The position numbers and the translations under genes are program-made. The notes under the pieces were generated by a model. The model searched no databases, was not told the origin of the DNA, and was given only the letters and a program-made list of their open reading frames with translations. From Ascidia mentula (Eukaryota; Chordata; Ascidiacea; Phlebobranchia; Ascidiidae), in assembly GCA_947561715.1 (NCBI GenBank), contig OX387200.1, positions 13,456,501-13,520,500 of the forward strand: DNA of 64,000 nucleotides, written 5' to 3'. This document shows, piece by piece, positions 1 to 17,400 of this stretch; position 1 is the first letter of the stretch, and every line of letters starts with the position of its first letter.

Positions 1-1463
1 GTGGTTGTAGTTCTTCAAGATCCGGCGTCGAGGGGCGTGTCTCCGCATGAACAGCAAAGATTGACACAACAACGTGATTCACTCGCTCGTTCTCACAGGT
101 ATGAGATTTTATGTTGCTCTCATGGGATGCCATCAACAAATACGATTTGTAGCAAATTATTTCCGTTCGTTTTTTTTTTATTTATTCATAGAATATTTCT
201 ATGTGTGAGTCACATTTGCGTTCGAGGTGGTGCGTCAACTCGTCTGTGAGAACTTATTCCACTGTTTCTTAGACATTCAATTGCGCCACTGACGAGTCTT
301 GACTTTCAAATTCACCAACGAAAACGGAATTCCAAACCCCAGCTGTCAACAACTTCTCTCTACAAGTTGCCGAGTGCTGCAGGTATGTTTTTGACAAAGA
401 AAAATATTTGTATCTGTCCATATCGATTTTGTTTTTTTGCCTTGAAACTCAACATCAGGGTTCTTACCCAGCGATGCGAGATTTATCTCTTGGCTGCTTG
501 GATGCTGAATCATTAAATTTGGTTTTATAAATACTTGAAGTTCAGATCAATAACAAAAAAGTGTAAATTAATTTTGTACTTTGGTGCAGTAACAGAGACG
601 TACAAATTTGTGATAACATCTGACCATTTAAAAGAATGCATTGATATGTTTTGAAAATTTTTCATGTTTGCGTTTTTGACCATATTGGCGTTTTAAGTTG
701 ATTCCGACAGCGGTGAGACAGAAGATTCTGAAAACGCTGAAAACGGCGCAAGGTTTGTTTGTTGTTTTTGAAACTACGTGCACGAGTGATCTTCTAAACG
801 TTTGGGGTATCCGTCTGTTTGTTGTTTTATCTTTCCCGAATGTATTTCAAATGTGTAATCACAGACCTCTCTCTTTTTGAGAATTAGCATTCTAATTGCC
901 GAAGGGCGTCTGTGCGTCCGGCAACTACTAAAACCCCTCACCTCAAGTCGAGCGTTTAAGCCACTTGTAATATCAAGCAAAAAAGGTCGACGATGACATA
1001 AGCTGGCGAGTCACCGGGGATATGTTTTGATTACTGTAATCAAAATTCCTTTACCCAGTTATTACCAACTTTCCCCAATAGAGGTAATCGACCAGAGGCA
1101 ACGTGCCCATTAGGCTGCCTCCCTTTGCCGCTAATAACCTGCGTTTTGGCAATGTTCGAAGGTGAGTTGGTGATACGCAACATTTCCTTCTCTTACGCAG
1201 AGTGGAGTATCTTGCTGCAAACCCTTCTTCGGCAGGTTTACACGATAACTTCGAAACTAAAGACAGGGTGGCTGACTCCCTATCAGACGTTAAAGAAGGT
1301 ATATCCGATTTGACTTCTAACATGTGTTCGTTATAATTCACATAACATTACATTTACGCAAATCTCTGTATATCTACAAAAAAGTTAGTGCCACGATCCC
1401 AAGACCAATCAAAGTTGTTATTGGGAGATCTGTATATAAACATTTTTTTACGAAGGCAGTGTA
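1..1463. other. 5' intergenic region, no supported gene
   Basis: Short open frames occur on both strands, but none has splice-consistent continuation, recognisable domains or a conserved motif. The last 35 bases before the first PH-gene ATG contain a TATA-like run (1431-1440). The rest is AT-rich sequence in which I see no structured element. Confidence 0.6.
1431..1440 (+). promoter_or_regulatory. TATA-like sequence just upstream of the PH/coiled-coil gene
   Basis: The sequence GTATATAAAC lies 23 bases before the ATG at 1464. If it acts as a TATA box, transcription would start almost at the ATG and give a nearly leaderless mRNA. That is unusual, so it may instead be chance in AT-rich DNA, or the true start may lie further downstream. 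Confidence 0.25.
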
Positions 1464-4400
1464 ATGTCGTTACCTCCTTCCAACATCAGACGAAATAAGA
1501 CCGACGAAGATGTCAAGACACACACTTACTTTCCGGGTATTGACGTGTTGGAAGACTTCGACAATCTTAACATATCAGGACACTTTGATACACACGATAT
1601 AATGAATACGGTTCGTTATCATTTCAATGATGATAAGATTAAACCTGCAAGCACTGAAGTCATCACACCATCAGCGCAATCTCTTGGGTGTGAAGGTGCG
1701 AACAATCTCATCAAATCTCAGAATATGCAACCAAGTGAGAAATTTGCAGCTTACGCGTCACAGAGTGTTAAATTGGGAGAATTACAATTCACTAGCGAAA
1801 ATGTAAACAAGCCCAAGCAACGCGAGACATACACAGCCATGACCACAGGACTGCTTGGTACAAGAGAAACATGGGTCGATACAAAAAATGTCAAGGGTGA
1901 AAATTATTTTACCCATTCATGCAATGTAAAAACGGATGTAGTTAATTTCGAAGCACCAGCGGATAATGCAAGTTCAAATGGCTCCGATTGCAACCTGTTA
2001 TTTTCGAAAACCAGAAACAAAACAGCAAACACTTGCACAATGGAATCCCGGGATAGTTCAAACAAACTCTTCCGTCCGTGCCAAGTTGCAGATCGAACAA
2101 CTTCACTGGTTGCTTGTGGCGAAAACAATGGTTTGTCCTCGTGGAGAAGAACAGGTAATCTTATCAAACACCGCGAGCGCCTTAGAAGCGTGTCAGTGAA
2201 AGGTGGACGCGATAAGCGGCGCGAAATGTTCTCTCTGATAATCGCTTGAGTAATGACGCCCCGCTATCAGTGCCCGAGACTGGCGCAAAGCGATTCTTAA
2301 AAGTGACGCTGTTGGAGAAAGCGAGTTTGCGAGAGCGCACAAACAACAGGACTCGGCGGGTTATCGAAGATCGAGTCGTCGCCTGTATCGCCTTTTTTCT
2401 TTTGTCACTCGACCTTTATAAGCGAGTGCAGTAGAATCACAGAATCATAAGTTGTTTTTGCAACGCAATGACAGCTATAGCAAACTTATAGAGATTGATG
2501 TTGATAGAAATAGTAAAGTGTTTACATAATATAGGTAAATATGTGTCTACGGAACATTAATATGTAACTATGTCATTTTTTGTTTCCAGCAAGTGTAAGT
2601 GACCTGAATTCCCAAGACACTGTTTTCTTTGGCAATTTGCGACGAACAGTTTCGGAAGGAAATATTTTTAAAACTTTTAGTTACAATACAAGAATGAGAC
2701 ATCTAAAAAATACCATTCCAGTTCTATCGAAACTTGGCTTTATTGAAACCTATGGACATTCGAGGTTGGACAATTCCTGCAAAGGTAAGGGATATCCTTG
2801 GTGTAATATCGAGTTTTTTTGCCCTTTTACGAAAGAATCACTATAGCTCAAGTGCTCTTTTGCAAGATTTTTATGTTTTAATTTGTATGTCTTTATTTTG
2901 AAGACTTTACTGCGAATGGAATGCAATTGAAGACGTCTACAGACAACACCACATTTCAGGTAATAAAGAAATATTATTCAATCTCATCCAAAAACATGTT
3001 ATGCTGTGTGCTAATTGAAAGGTATGCCACGAAGTGTTTTCGAAAAACGTGGTCCTTGTGAACGAACTGTTGGTCACAAAATTTTAATTGCCCGCTTGAT
3101 AGCACGCGAGATAATCGTAGGATTACGCCTGTAGCGATGTTTTGCACACATATCAATGCGCCCATTATCTTTACAATATTATTGTTTTTAAATGACTTCT
3201 GTAAATAACTAATGGGTAGTATGGATGGTATTTGTTCGCGGCGTGACCTGATTTCATAACAAGGCAAACGAAAAAATATGAAATCCACAAACGTATAATA
3301 TCTTGTTATACTCGTGGGCAAGCATTTCGTATTTTCCCTTTGTGAAGTAGATTGATGTTTTTTCCCGTTTTATATTTTCAAATAAGACTAGTTATTCACT
3401 ATATACTGTTTGGGTGCAGAATTGCAGCGATGATCACAAAGTAGAAGGGGCATCTAGTGACAATCGGTCATCATCTGACGGTAAGACACTTTCTGATAAT
3501 GTTTTAAAAAAAATAGCCTTAGAGATTTTAGTCCAAGCCATAAACAATCTTTCACGTTTTTACAGACTCGTGTAGTTCTGTCGGAGTAGGATTGGCGAAA
3601 AGTCTTCATCCATCAACCAGCTCTGAATCAGGTAATTAAATTTTTCTAATAAACGCAACTTTTTGCATAAATTATAACATTTGAATGTAAGGAAATTAAT
3701 CAATGCATTGATCGGCGTTTTCAGCAAATAGTTCGAGGTCGAAGAAAAGCTTCAGAGCAATAACATCAGCTTTTCGTAAAAGCCCGAATTCCAACGAACA
3801 ACTGAGAGGAAAACCGAAAAACAACAAACCAACAGTTCTCCATCTTCCAGCGCCACTTTTCACCAACGCGTCACACCAAGGTTTCATCGATCAAAAAATC
3901 AAAAAAAGAACATGGGAAAGGTAACGTCAGTATTCACGAAAATGCCATTCTGTGACGTAATCGTTTTAAGATCAGTAGTTTTTGTAGTGGATATGGCCTT
4001 TTTAAGGGGCTCTTCACGTTCCTCGCCTGCTGTCCTCAATTCCCTTTATGACACGGAGGACAATTGACACAGCGTTGTATATATGTATATATATACACTC
4101 GTGGCTATTTCATCAAATATATTTTTAAAAATTTAAGACAACAAACTGAATGCAAAAAATAATATTTCTCAACGTTACTGTTTTCTCTGTTATACTTGTT
4201 TTTAAATCATGTCGGTTTTCCTTTTACCTCAGCATCACAGGCCTACGTCTGTTACGCACTGGAGTAATGCAATTAACTTTCCCACCGCTTGTCAATACAG
4301 CTTAAATTACCAGCCGTTTAAACAATTTCCTTTTTTTCGCCAGATTTTGGTGCGTACTCCAGGACTCTTGCCTTTATTGCTATAACTCCCCACAGTCTGA

Positions 4401-6426
4401 CGTCACCCGAGATGCAATTTTGCTACGTGGCTATGATGTGGTCGCAGATGTCACGAACATGAACCGAAATCGATTTTTGTTCCGACTTGAACAAACGGTA
4501 AGCTTAGAAACACGCAATCGGTTGCCTGCACCTGCAGCAACACACGATACATAAAACCAAACACCAAGAATGGTCTTTTGATACAATTATTGTGTCTTTC
4601 AGGGTTCGCCTGCCTTGAAATTCGGGACAGACAACCATCAAGATTTTCTGCTGTGGATCGGGGCGCTTGAAAAAGATACAAGAATAGTGACCACGGAAAG
4701 GTATGCGAGGAAGTCATGTATAGGAACTCACAACAACCCTAAATGTTTTGCAACATCGTCCATTTCCTTTAGACGAACAATCCTGAGCAATCCGAAATAC
4801 TTGACACCAACTAAACCCGCAATACTTTTTCAGAAATGCCAACAACTCGCATCGTTGTGAGTCCCCGCAACTCAGTATTTCCGGTAGTTCACACGCTTCT
4901 TTGAAAAGTCAAGATTCCAGCGACGAGTCCAGTGGAACATCGGCCATAACCGTAAGTTTTTGACCTGGTTATGTAAAACACTTATCTGGCGAAAAAAATT
5001 AAGTTTTTTTTTTTTATGCAGAAATCTATGTTTGATCCAAGCTTCGAACAGGAGTTGGTAGAAATACAAAAACACAAACTTTTGAAAGAAATCTTGTCGC
5101 AGCAACAGAAGATTCTTGACGACCAAAAGCAATTTTCACAGAAGGTAAGCGTCAATTAAATTTTATTGCAATCAGAATAAAATTGACCATTCGTTTCGTT
5201 TGCGAGTGTTATGATTTGCCTCACCACTAAATCTACGATATTTTGTTAGGTTGAAAGCGACGGATCTCCGTCACACACCAGTGAGCACCAAACGTACCAG
5301 ACCGTAATGCGTCGCAATGTCGTCATCGATAAATATGAGCGAGCTCGCGACGTGGAGGAGGCAAAAGTGACCAAATGTATGACACTACTCAACCGCAGAC
5401 GCAACTCGGTTCAACTGAAGGTCGATCAACTCTCACGCGAAATTGCTCCAAAGTCAGGGAAAAAACGTCGTCAAAATCATCAGCAGTTTGCCGCGTTTGA
5501 AGCAAAACTGCACGAAATGAAAACAAAACTAGGCAAAATCGACGAAGAAATCCGCCAGTTGCAAGCCACGAAACAGGTACGCAGCCACAAATATCAATGA
5601 TTTATCTCCTTATTGGCGTTTTCGTTCAATAAACTTAACCACCTACCAAACATCAGCATGCACAAATTTCACGAACAAACATTACTTTTCAGAATGTCAT
5701 CGAAAAAATTAGCGAGCGGCAAGAATTGGAACTTTTGCTCACCGAGCAACAGGACAACCTTGCCATCATGCGGCGACACGAAAATGACGAACAGCCCGCT
5801 GTGGTCAACCGTCGCCGTCACCAACTTTCAAACACGCGCGACACTCTTATGTCGATTGACGAGTTGTCGAGCATCTCGGATTGTTGTTCGTCAACTTCAT
5901 CTGATTCTATGCAAGAACAGGGAGTTTTTCGCACTATGTCCACGCCACGGTATCCCAGAAGCAAACGATCCAAAGAGAGCAAAAACCTCTCGGCTGTCTC
6001 TATTGCTTCGGTTGATTTCGGAATCAATCGGAATATTTCCCAGTCGACCGATGAAAACTCCACCATACCGAAGTTTAACAGTTCAGGAAGTTTAAATGCT
6101 CAAATCTCGTCCTCATCTCTTTCTTCTTCAACTTCATCTCTACATGCATCAGCAGACCGACAAGCTGCAGATGTGGATCCCGCTGTAATTGCAAACATCG
6201 AGGTTAGTAAATTTAAGCAAATATTATAACTATTTTAAAAACAAAAAGTACATGCAGATTTTGTTTTACAACTTTTAACTTAGAGTAAAGGAACTTTGCC
6301 TACTCTGGATTTTAAATCTAAAAATCACCCTATTTTTTTCCTATTTAACGTATCTTTATTTTTTTGCAGATGTTTGAGAAATTTTCAAATCTTAGACTGC
6401 AAAAACTTCGACGTGAAAAAGTGTAA
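1464..6426 (+). CDS. PH domain and coiled-coil protein, copy 1 (13 exons, about 883 aa)
   Basis: Exons: 1464-2154, 2590-2784, 2904-2959, 3420-3480, 3566-3631, 3725-3920, 4344-4497, 4603-4700, 4834-4951, 5022-5144, 5250-5576, 5693-6202, 6370-6426; all phases agree. Residues 1-400 are polar and probably disordered. A PH domain follows at about 405-505: GFIDQKIKKRTWER joins FWCVLQDSCLYCYN, then LLRGYDVVADV, and it closes with the C-terminal helix DNHQDFLLWIGALEKDT. Charged coiled coil covers about 550-720, including the block LAIMRRH, followed by a serine-rich tail with SIDELSSISD. The last exon ends in a basic helix (LRLQKLRREKV). PH domains usually bind phosphoinositides or protein partners, so a cytoplasmic membrane-associated adaptor is likely (inference). 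I do not recognise the family; weak resemblance to AFAP1 or CNK-type PH domains is not decisive. The exact start is uncertain because exon 1 is long and low in domain content. A paralogue lies at 37361-28207 on the other strand. Confidence 0.85.
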
Positions 6427-8172
6427 ACTTCTTGTTTGTTTGTTGTCTTTCATTAATGCAGTTCCAACTATTCATTGCCTTATTTTGTCAGAATTGTGCG
6501 ATGTTTTATATTTTTATGTCACGTTGCTTTTTAAGTTAGCCATTTATGGTGTTTGACGTTGATGTTACCACGTAAGAGCATGTTTTATTTATTTTTTACA
6601 CACAAAGACTGAAACCTATTCCCACAAAAAGCGAATATTCTTTGTGTACCCTTTAAGATCCCAAGGGTATACTCAGCATTGGGAAAATTTTTTCTGTGTC
6701 TATTCGAACAACTTATTTTTTGGAACCCCCAGCGAGTGATTTTCGTGTTTCACTGTTCATGTGGGCAGCAAACTTTCTCCTCAAAGTAAATAATTCAACG
6801 ACTTAACAGCGATATTTGACGATTTCTATTGGCAAATTATCATTGATCATGAATAAATTATGAATCAGTCATCACAAACAGAGTTTTCAGATTTTTCTTC
6901 TCCTGATTTTGCGGATTTTCATTTTCTGTTTCAATTTTTGGAAAAAAAAGTTACTTGGAATTTTTGTAGGCACATGCGCACGCTTTTTGCACAAACCAAT
7001 TCGTGTCAGAAACACGAACGAACATTTAAAAGCTCTCACATATCAATATTGATCGTCTCAACATACGCATGATACAATATTCCAGTTGCCATGTGGTATA
7101 GCGATGTAAATAACTATTCGTTATAAAGAAGCGTATAAAATGAGCAACAACAGTTGATGAATGCCAAGAAAGTCAAACATAATTAACTCACCACTGGACC
7201 GACGCATATCAGATTGCAATTAAGCAAGTCTTCAATCGCACAAAAGCTATATAGTGCTTAATGCAACTTGAGAAAAGAAATACTCCACATTTTGCCAAAG
7301 CATATTAAACATTGGTCATTATATATATTTTAGAGTTTGAAAGTTGAAGTGAAAGGTAAATTTAACTCATGCCTTCTCCGCAATAAATTTGTAAAAATAT
7401 AATTCCAAATCACGTCATATGTTTTTATACCGGCTGGTCGGCATCGAGCTGTTACACTGAATGTGACTTTCCCGAAAACGCGTGTATGGTCTTTCACGAT
7501 TACAATGACGCTCGCGCTGAAGTGACGCACACGAAATGTTCACCCACGGTTTTCCGTCTACAAATCATGAACAGACTTTAAGAAATGAGCAAAACAGAAT
7601 TTAACATTCTTTTAATCCTGACCATACTTATTCAAGTAGAATGTGGTAAAGTTTAACTGATTACCAAATCGAACAGCAACTTCATGCACGACCAGCAGAC
7701 CTATAACAAACTAAGTTTGCAAAAGCATTTCGAATATTTCATGACGTCATAGGTAAAGTGTGCTACTGTGGCGAAACTCAATTACGTACGATGCATGTTT
7801 GAGTGATTTCGATTTAACAGTTTTCATTAAATGTTAAATTGTATTAAGATTTGTTTCAGGCACATATTGTCAGCTTATTTTGGAAACTTTGCGATCGGGA
7901 GCGATTGAGGAGGGTACATACGACGTTCTGACTCAATGTTGCATTGTGGGGAAAATCACAGCCTTTACCGTGCGAGTTAGCAGCTGCCGTCCTTCACGCC
8001 ATTGCTGGATGTGCAGACATCCCTGCGTGTTCACCGCTATCGACATTTGTTATCACTGCTCTGCGGCGACTTGCACGTCACGCACTTAAAATAAGTTGTT
8101 GGTCGGGCTTCTGTATCACTTCCACTACAACCTTGCCAGTATCTACGCACACTTGAAGACTGTGCTGAAATT
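6427..8172. other. Intergenic: 3' end of the PH gene and 5' region of calsequestrin
   Basis: No convincing exon on either strand. There are AT-rich stretches that could hold the PH-gene 3'UTR. The open frames at 7880-8156 sit just before the calsequestrin ATG and probably fall in its 5' leader. One exact TGACGTCA octamer lies at 7742-7749. Confidence 0.6.
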
Positions 8173-10245
8173 ATGTCGGGTTTCCCAACGTTTTTCCAGA
8201 TTCTTGTGGTTTGTGGTGAGTGGAATATGAGTATAAGGTTTACATTTGCTGTGCCTTACGAAATACGTTTTCTTTAGGATTTCTTAGTTTTGTGTTTCCG
8301 GAAAAAGGACTTGAGTTTCCAACACATGATGGAAAGGATCGCTTGATTAACCTGAGCAAAAAGAACTTTAACAGGTTAGAAAATAAATAGGTTACAACAG
8401 AAAGTGATTGCAGTGTAATAATAAAACTTGTGTTAGATTTTTGAAAAAGTTCGACATCCTGATAGTTTACTTTACTATTCCACACGATGTACATGACAAC
8501 TATCTCGAAAAGCAATGGAAACTTACCGAAGAAATGTTAGAGGTAGTTGAAGTTCTTTTGCAAATTATTTTAAAATTCATTGAAAAAAAAACGTAAAAAA
8601 CATTTGTGAACAGCTTGCGGCCCAGATTACGGACCGTGAGGGGATCGGGTTTGGAATAATCGACCTTGACAAAGATCGGAAGCTTGCAGAAAAACTTGGT
8701 TAGTAACTTTGATATGTTTATATAAATTGACAGGCAAATGTAAGATATATGTTGACAGGAATATTCGAGGCGGGATCAATATACGCCTACAAAGCTGGTC
8801 ATAAAGTCGAGTACAATGGGCAGCGGTCGACCGACGTACTTGTGGAATTTTTGTTGGAGGTATGTCAATACGTCTGACGGGAAAGTTAAATAAATTTGTT
8901 TTTCTGTCGATTAGTCAATATATTTTTGAATTAATGAAATCTTTTCGTTATTGCATTGATTAGCTTGACGAAAATCCTGTTGAAGATATCAGTTCAAAGA
9001 TTGAAATCCAAAGTTTCAAGAGAAATGAGATGATGAAGGTAGTTGGGTATTTTGAAAGCAGTAGCAGCGCAGGTAGAAATGCGACAAAGTCATTTTCATA
9101 ATAAAACTAATAAATATGTTTGTTTTATTTATTTCAGCTTACGATGATTTTGTCGATGCCGCCCTGGATTACCAACCAGTGATTCCATTCTTTGTCGTGT
9201 TTCAGAAACTGGTTAGTTTGACAAAATTAAAACATGATAAAATAATCACTATTTATGTTTAATTTTCGTAAAGTTGGCAAAGCAGCTGGGATTGCATGAA
9301 GTGAATCAAATTGATTTTTACGAGCCGTATATGAAGAAACCATTGACGATTCCTGGAGAAAGACCTCACGATAACACAGTGATTGAAGACTACGTCGATC
9401 ACCACAAACGTGCAACGTTGCGAAAATTGCAACCCCTGGATATGTACGACACATGGGTACGTGCAAATTTAAAAAAAAATCAAGAAAATGTACGTAATTC
9501 TATAAGTAATATGTAGAAATTATTCATCCCTTGACAATCTGTTGTTTCGATTTGTTTACGCTGTTTTCTGTTTTCAGGAGGATGACGTAAATGGGATTCA
9601 TGTGGTTGCCTTTGCGGACGACGAAGATCCAGAGGGATATGAGTTTTTACAGCTTGTGAAGGAGATTGCGCAGCAGCACACAGACAACTTGAATCTGTCT
9701 ATTGTCTGGATTGACCCAGATGACTTTACATTGGTACGTTATACATACCGTTCCATGGCAATTGACCTTGAATAGTCAAAACTCAATACATATTTATGTG
9801 CAGCTTCACGACTACTGGGAAAGAACCTTTGGCGTAGACTTAAAAGAACCCCAGATAGGAGTTGTCAACGTCACAGACGTAAGTAGCACCATCACTTTTT
9901 ATTATAAGAAAATAACATTCCACGTATTGATTGCAATTTTGGTTGTAATAGGCAGATAGTGTCTGGATGGAGCGGAGGAAGTCACGTTTACCAAATATTT
10001 CGGAATTGGAAAAGTGGATTCAGGAAGTTTTGTCTGGAAAAATTAACACGGAGGACGATGACGACGATTACAATTTAAATGACGAGGATGGTGAAGACGA
10101 AGAAGATCAAGAGGGAAATTCTAATGATGAGATTCTTGATGAAAACGAAGAAGACGATAATGATGATAACGATGCCGATGAGAGTGATGAAAATGAATTG
10201 AAGATAAACGCCGAAACCAAGCGAAAATCAAATCAGGAATTATAA
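8173..10245 (+). CDS. CASQ: Calsequestrin, sarcoplasmic reticulum calcium-buffering protein (11 exons, about 440 aa)
   Basis: Exons: 8173-8215, 8278-8374, 8437-8542, 8614-8698, 8759-8859, 8964-9072, 9138-9211, 9274-9456, 9578-9733, 9804-9878, 9952-10245; all phases agree. The chain starts with a hydrophobic signal peptide ([19 protein letters not shown]), then [20 protein letters not shown], which matches the mature calsequestrin N-terminus. Three thioredoxin-like folds follow, with family blocks [43 protein letters not shown] and VTDADSVWME. The last exon holds the low-affinity calcium-binding tail, rich in Asp/Glu from [11 protein letters not shown] onward. Vertebrate proteins are about 400 aa; the excess is in this tail. 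The final residues are NQEL rather than a plain acid run. Calsequestrin stores calcium in the SR lumen of muscle beside ryanodine receptors and triadin (family knowledge). Vertebrate CASQ1 and CASQ2 cannot be assigned one-to-one here. A polyadenylation signal AATAAA lies at 10394-10399. Confidence 0.96.
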
Positions 10246-10961
10246 CGTTGGCTCAACTGCAGTAGATTTCACTTGCTATGCCTACTTGTTTGCTTCCTCA
10301 CTTCTGCATTGAATGAGCAATTATCACTATACCTTTTGCTTGATGTGATCATTGCGTGCTGTATAATATGAGTTGTCCTTAACCCGAAGGAAAAATAAAC
10401 AACAATGACGATAGTATAAAAGTAGGTTTGTTTCATAATTTGTTTCAAAAACATACCTAAAGCTCGCATCAATTAAAATCGTACTAAAGAAAGTGTTATT
10501 AGCGTCAAATGTCATAATACACAAAATATAATAAAATCCACAGTAAGTTTGTTTGTAATATTTCTATGAGTCATCGCTAATAAGCAAAATTTTGTTGGTG
10601 CTTCTGCTTCGTTACCGGAACTATATTATCACATGCATACACGCTTTAAGGTCATAAATATATTTGACAAGGTGACAAGTGTTCTTGGTTGAAATTATTG
10701 TTTTATTTTCAAAAAGCGAGTACCATATCTTATCATGTGACTGGTTTACAAACACATGACCGGAATTAACGCATGAATGATTTGGGTATGCAAGAACGCG
10801 TAATGACTGTTAGCTAGCAATAAGCGTTGGCGTTTGATACTGTTATTGCTTTTCTTATCTAAAACTCTTGCCCTACCCAAACCATTTAGCATTTAACAAC
10901 TAAGACACTTATGACAACATTTTTCTCAGTTGGTAAATTAGGAAGGAAATAGCGAATAAAT
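10246..10961. other. Intergenic between calsequestrin and V-ATPase A
   Basis: It begins with the calsequestrin 3'UTR and a candidate polyadenylation signal at 10394-10399. The rest is AT-rich with no supported exon. Just before the next gene, at about 10920-10930, a pyrimidine run ends in CAG. This could be a leader-intron or trans-splice acceptor, but no spliced-leader sequence was seen in the window. Confidence 0.5.
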
Positions 10962-14422
<3,461 letters not shown>

Positions 14423-17400
14423 AAAACTTTTAGGTACAAACTTAATCTATTTTTGTTGGGTAAAGTTTAAATAAAAAATTTTTGTGAGTAGATGAAGTTT
14501 CATGTGAGTAGATGGTGTTGAAAGTGTGTTGAAAACACACAAATTTGTGGATATTAAAAATTATTATCTTATACCAAATACTTTTGTTCTATCCCCAGGT
14601 TCGATTTATCTTTGTATCATGTAGACCTGTGCAATAAAAGTTGAAATCCATCGTTTGAACTCTTCTGGAGAAATTTAAAACGACCAATAAAATGTTTAGA
14701 AACAAAGTTTTCATTTCTTTCTGTTGCTCAACTTCATTGATAAAATTATATATGTATGTATACATTGTGCGGCACATTATATTGTTTACAAACCCTTTTT
14801 TCGTAAGTTCGTATGTGATGGATTTGAATAAATGTTTGTGTCTCCGCTCCTTTTGGTCTTGAATTACCGGACATTCGTACCCAATATGACACTTCGTTGG
14901 GTAAACAAGATTTACAACCGTTAGAGGGCAGTATACTGCAATATTGCTGTTGGCGTGCGGTCAAGCCCGACCCACATACCAAGAAGAAAACCTGAACGGG
15001 ATTCCGAGCCAGGATATCCTGGGTTAGAAACTCAGTGTGATAAAAACACGCGTGGTTGGAACGCCTAACTCAGGGAACGGATTGTGCTTGCAAACCAATT
15101 TAGCCTTTCGGTGTGTGGAACGTAAATACGAACAAAGTTAATTAATTTGATCCTATTAGGCTGTAGCCAGATTCTGTTTTTAAATGCAAAATAGCAAACC
15201 TCTAACCCATCTTCGAAATGTTTCATAGAATTACGAAACAATAAAGGTAACGGACATAAATTAACATGGAATACCTTATAATGTAAATCGCAATTGATTG
15301 TACTGTTACATTGACTCTCAGAAATCACTGTTGTTGTTGTATTGTATAGATCACTGTGCGTTTATTTGTTTCTCTTTGTTAAAGTAAAGCATTTTCAAAT
15401 AAACATAATCCGTTGGGCTTGTGATATAAATATCCGTTTTTTTTATGTAATCGATCACATTCACCATCCTAGGTGCAATAAACTACAATCAAAAACCTTT
15501 CTCAACTCCCAACACATTCTTGTTATAATTTCCGATAAAGTGCTAAATCGTGATGAACACTGGTAAAATCAAATTCAAATTTAATCTAATTTTGATTTAG
15601 TCTCCAAATTGCCAACGTACGCAAATAAGTTATGTACCTTTTTTATGTATAATGAATCAATATAATTAACTTGATACCATGACGTTATTGTAGCCTACAA
15701 AGAAATTCAACATATGACATGGACAAGCTTGTGCAATATTAAGATTATTGAGATTCCACAGGCTGCGATTAAGGCCCGAGCAACTTAATCGATTTTGCTG
15801 ATTCCGTACTACTTTAACCTTACTTGACATTTTTCACATCTTAAAAATGTTAATGCATCAATGCGAACGTGTTTTTTAAAATCACAATAGTTGACATTTG
15901 CAATTTAATCTGAACGGTTGGTTGGTTATTGTCACTGGTTGAGCGACCTTAAAATGTCACCAACGCATCCCCAGTGGGTTGCCGCTTCACACATGTCCGA
16001 AAAAACAACAACCGGATCAAACAATGCAATATATCAATACACTCAACCAGCAGGACAATTGAGACTCCCAAATACCCACTCTGTGGAAACGTAAAATGCC
16101 AATCCCCGTAAGGAGCAGATAAAAACTTTTCAATTAAGTCGTGTGACGTGGATTTTTTGTGGGGCATCCATATTTTATCGATCTGCGAAAACCCCGCAAT
16201 CCAAGGAAATGCGACGAAGGTTCAGACAGCTTGGCAGACGGCGACAAAAGAAACTAAACTTGACTCAGTGGCATTTCAAAAGGCCTTCCGTCCATGCGGA
16301 GGCGACCATATACCTATGTTTGTTCTTTATACTCTTATCAGTGTTTGTAACTGCGTTATCTCACTCCCGTGGTTCTCAGTGGACTGTTGGTCAGGCAACC
16401 AAGCGCTGTTGAGTAGAGGTTTGTGACATAGAGAAACGATCATGTGATGCTTGACTGAAAGTAATATAAGTTTCAAGGTGCTAATCTTGCCAATTATTCG
16501 TGAACATAAATGCAACAGGTGTGACAAGGAAAGTTCAAACAATAGCAATGCGTAACCATAACGTGTTAGGCGCCATTTCTATGTCAACGGCTAAATTGAA
16601 ATGGAGAGTTATTCGCTTCGGTTGACTTCAGGACAATTTAAAAAAAATCGAGGTAATTGCCAGCTAGCTTACACGGAGCCTAGTTGTAAGGAGCATGTGG
16701 AGTATTTTTGCATGCCAGAAAATTTGGCAAGTATATACTTGAACAGGCAGTCATGTTTTTTCCCGAGTGGATTTTAGGACAGGGTGAAAGGTTCAACGAA
16801 CTTGCTGACTAAATTAAAACAATCGGTTGAAGGAGATCTGGAGAAATCAATACAAATAATCTCGGGATGTCGTCAGTGCGGGAAGCAAATTGCGTTGCGG
16901 TGTAGCCCAGTCCATTTTCCGACACCCTAATGCACGACGAAGACTAGTTGACAGCGTTCTCGTGTCCGCAGCATTAGAAAAGCTTTTACGCAGCAATTGG
17001 CTAGATGTCTACAAAGATGTACAGCTCATGTAGCGTCTCTTGAAAAATAACAAACTTTTGGGATCAGTGTATGCTATTGAGAAATTTTGAACGATGCCAC
17101 GAGCTCATTTAAAATACCACTTTTATTGTGATGTTGATTGTAAGGACTAGGTACTGACGATTCAAGCGTCAACTGTCTGCATAAATTATTTATTGCGGTG
17201 GTCGATCGTATTAGCCAAGGAAGTCAAAACATTATTGGGACAATAACGAGGCAAGTCGTTTGGTCAATTCGACACATTCTGTCAGAGGTTAGTTGTGCGT
17301 CCAGCCTTGCGAAGCAATTACAGCTGAGTTGACCTCCAGGGTTGAGGCAGAAGAATCTGTTGGAATACAAATATGGAGTTTTTCCACATATGTTACTGTG

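Noticed and set aside
4078..4096. TA-rich simple repeat (TATATATGTATATATATAC)
   Set aside because: Ordinary intronic microsatellite; nothing suggests function.
7880..8156. Plus-strand frames just before calsequestrin
   Set aside because: Two frames are open at once, composition is not protein-like in either, and the position suits a 5' leader.
10915..10961. Possible spliced-leader trans-splice acceptor before V-ATPase A
   Set aside because: A pyrimidine-CAG is present, but such sites are common. Neither a spliced-leader gene nor operon-type spacing was seen, so it is not listed as a feature.
16143..16426. Two overlapping plus-strand frames of about 90 aa upstream of the connexin gene
   Set aside because: Neither has a normal ATG context with splice continuation. 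The sequences do not look like a connexin N-terminus, and both frames being open argues for chance.
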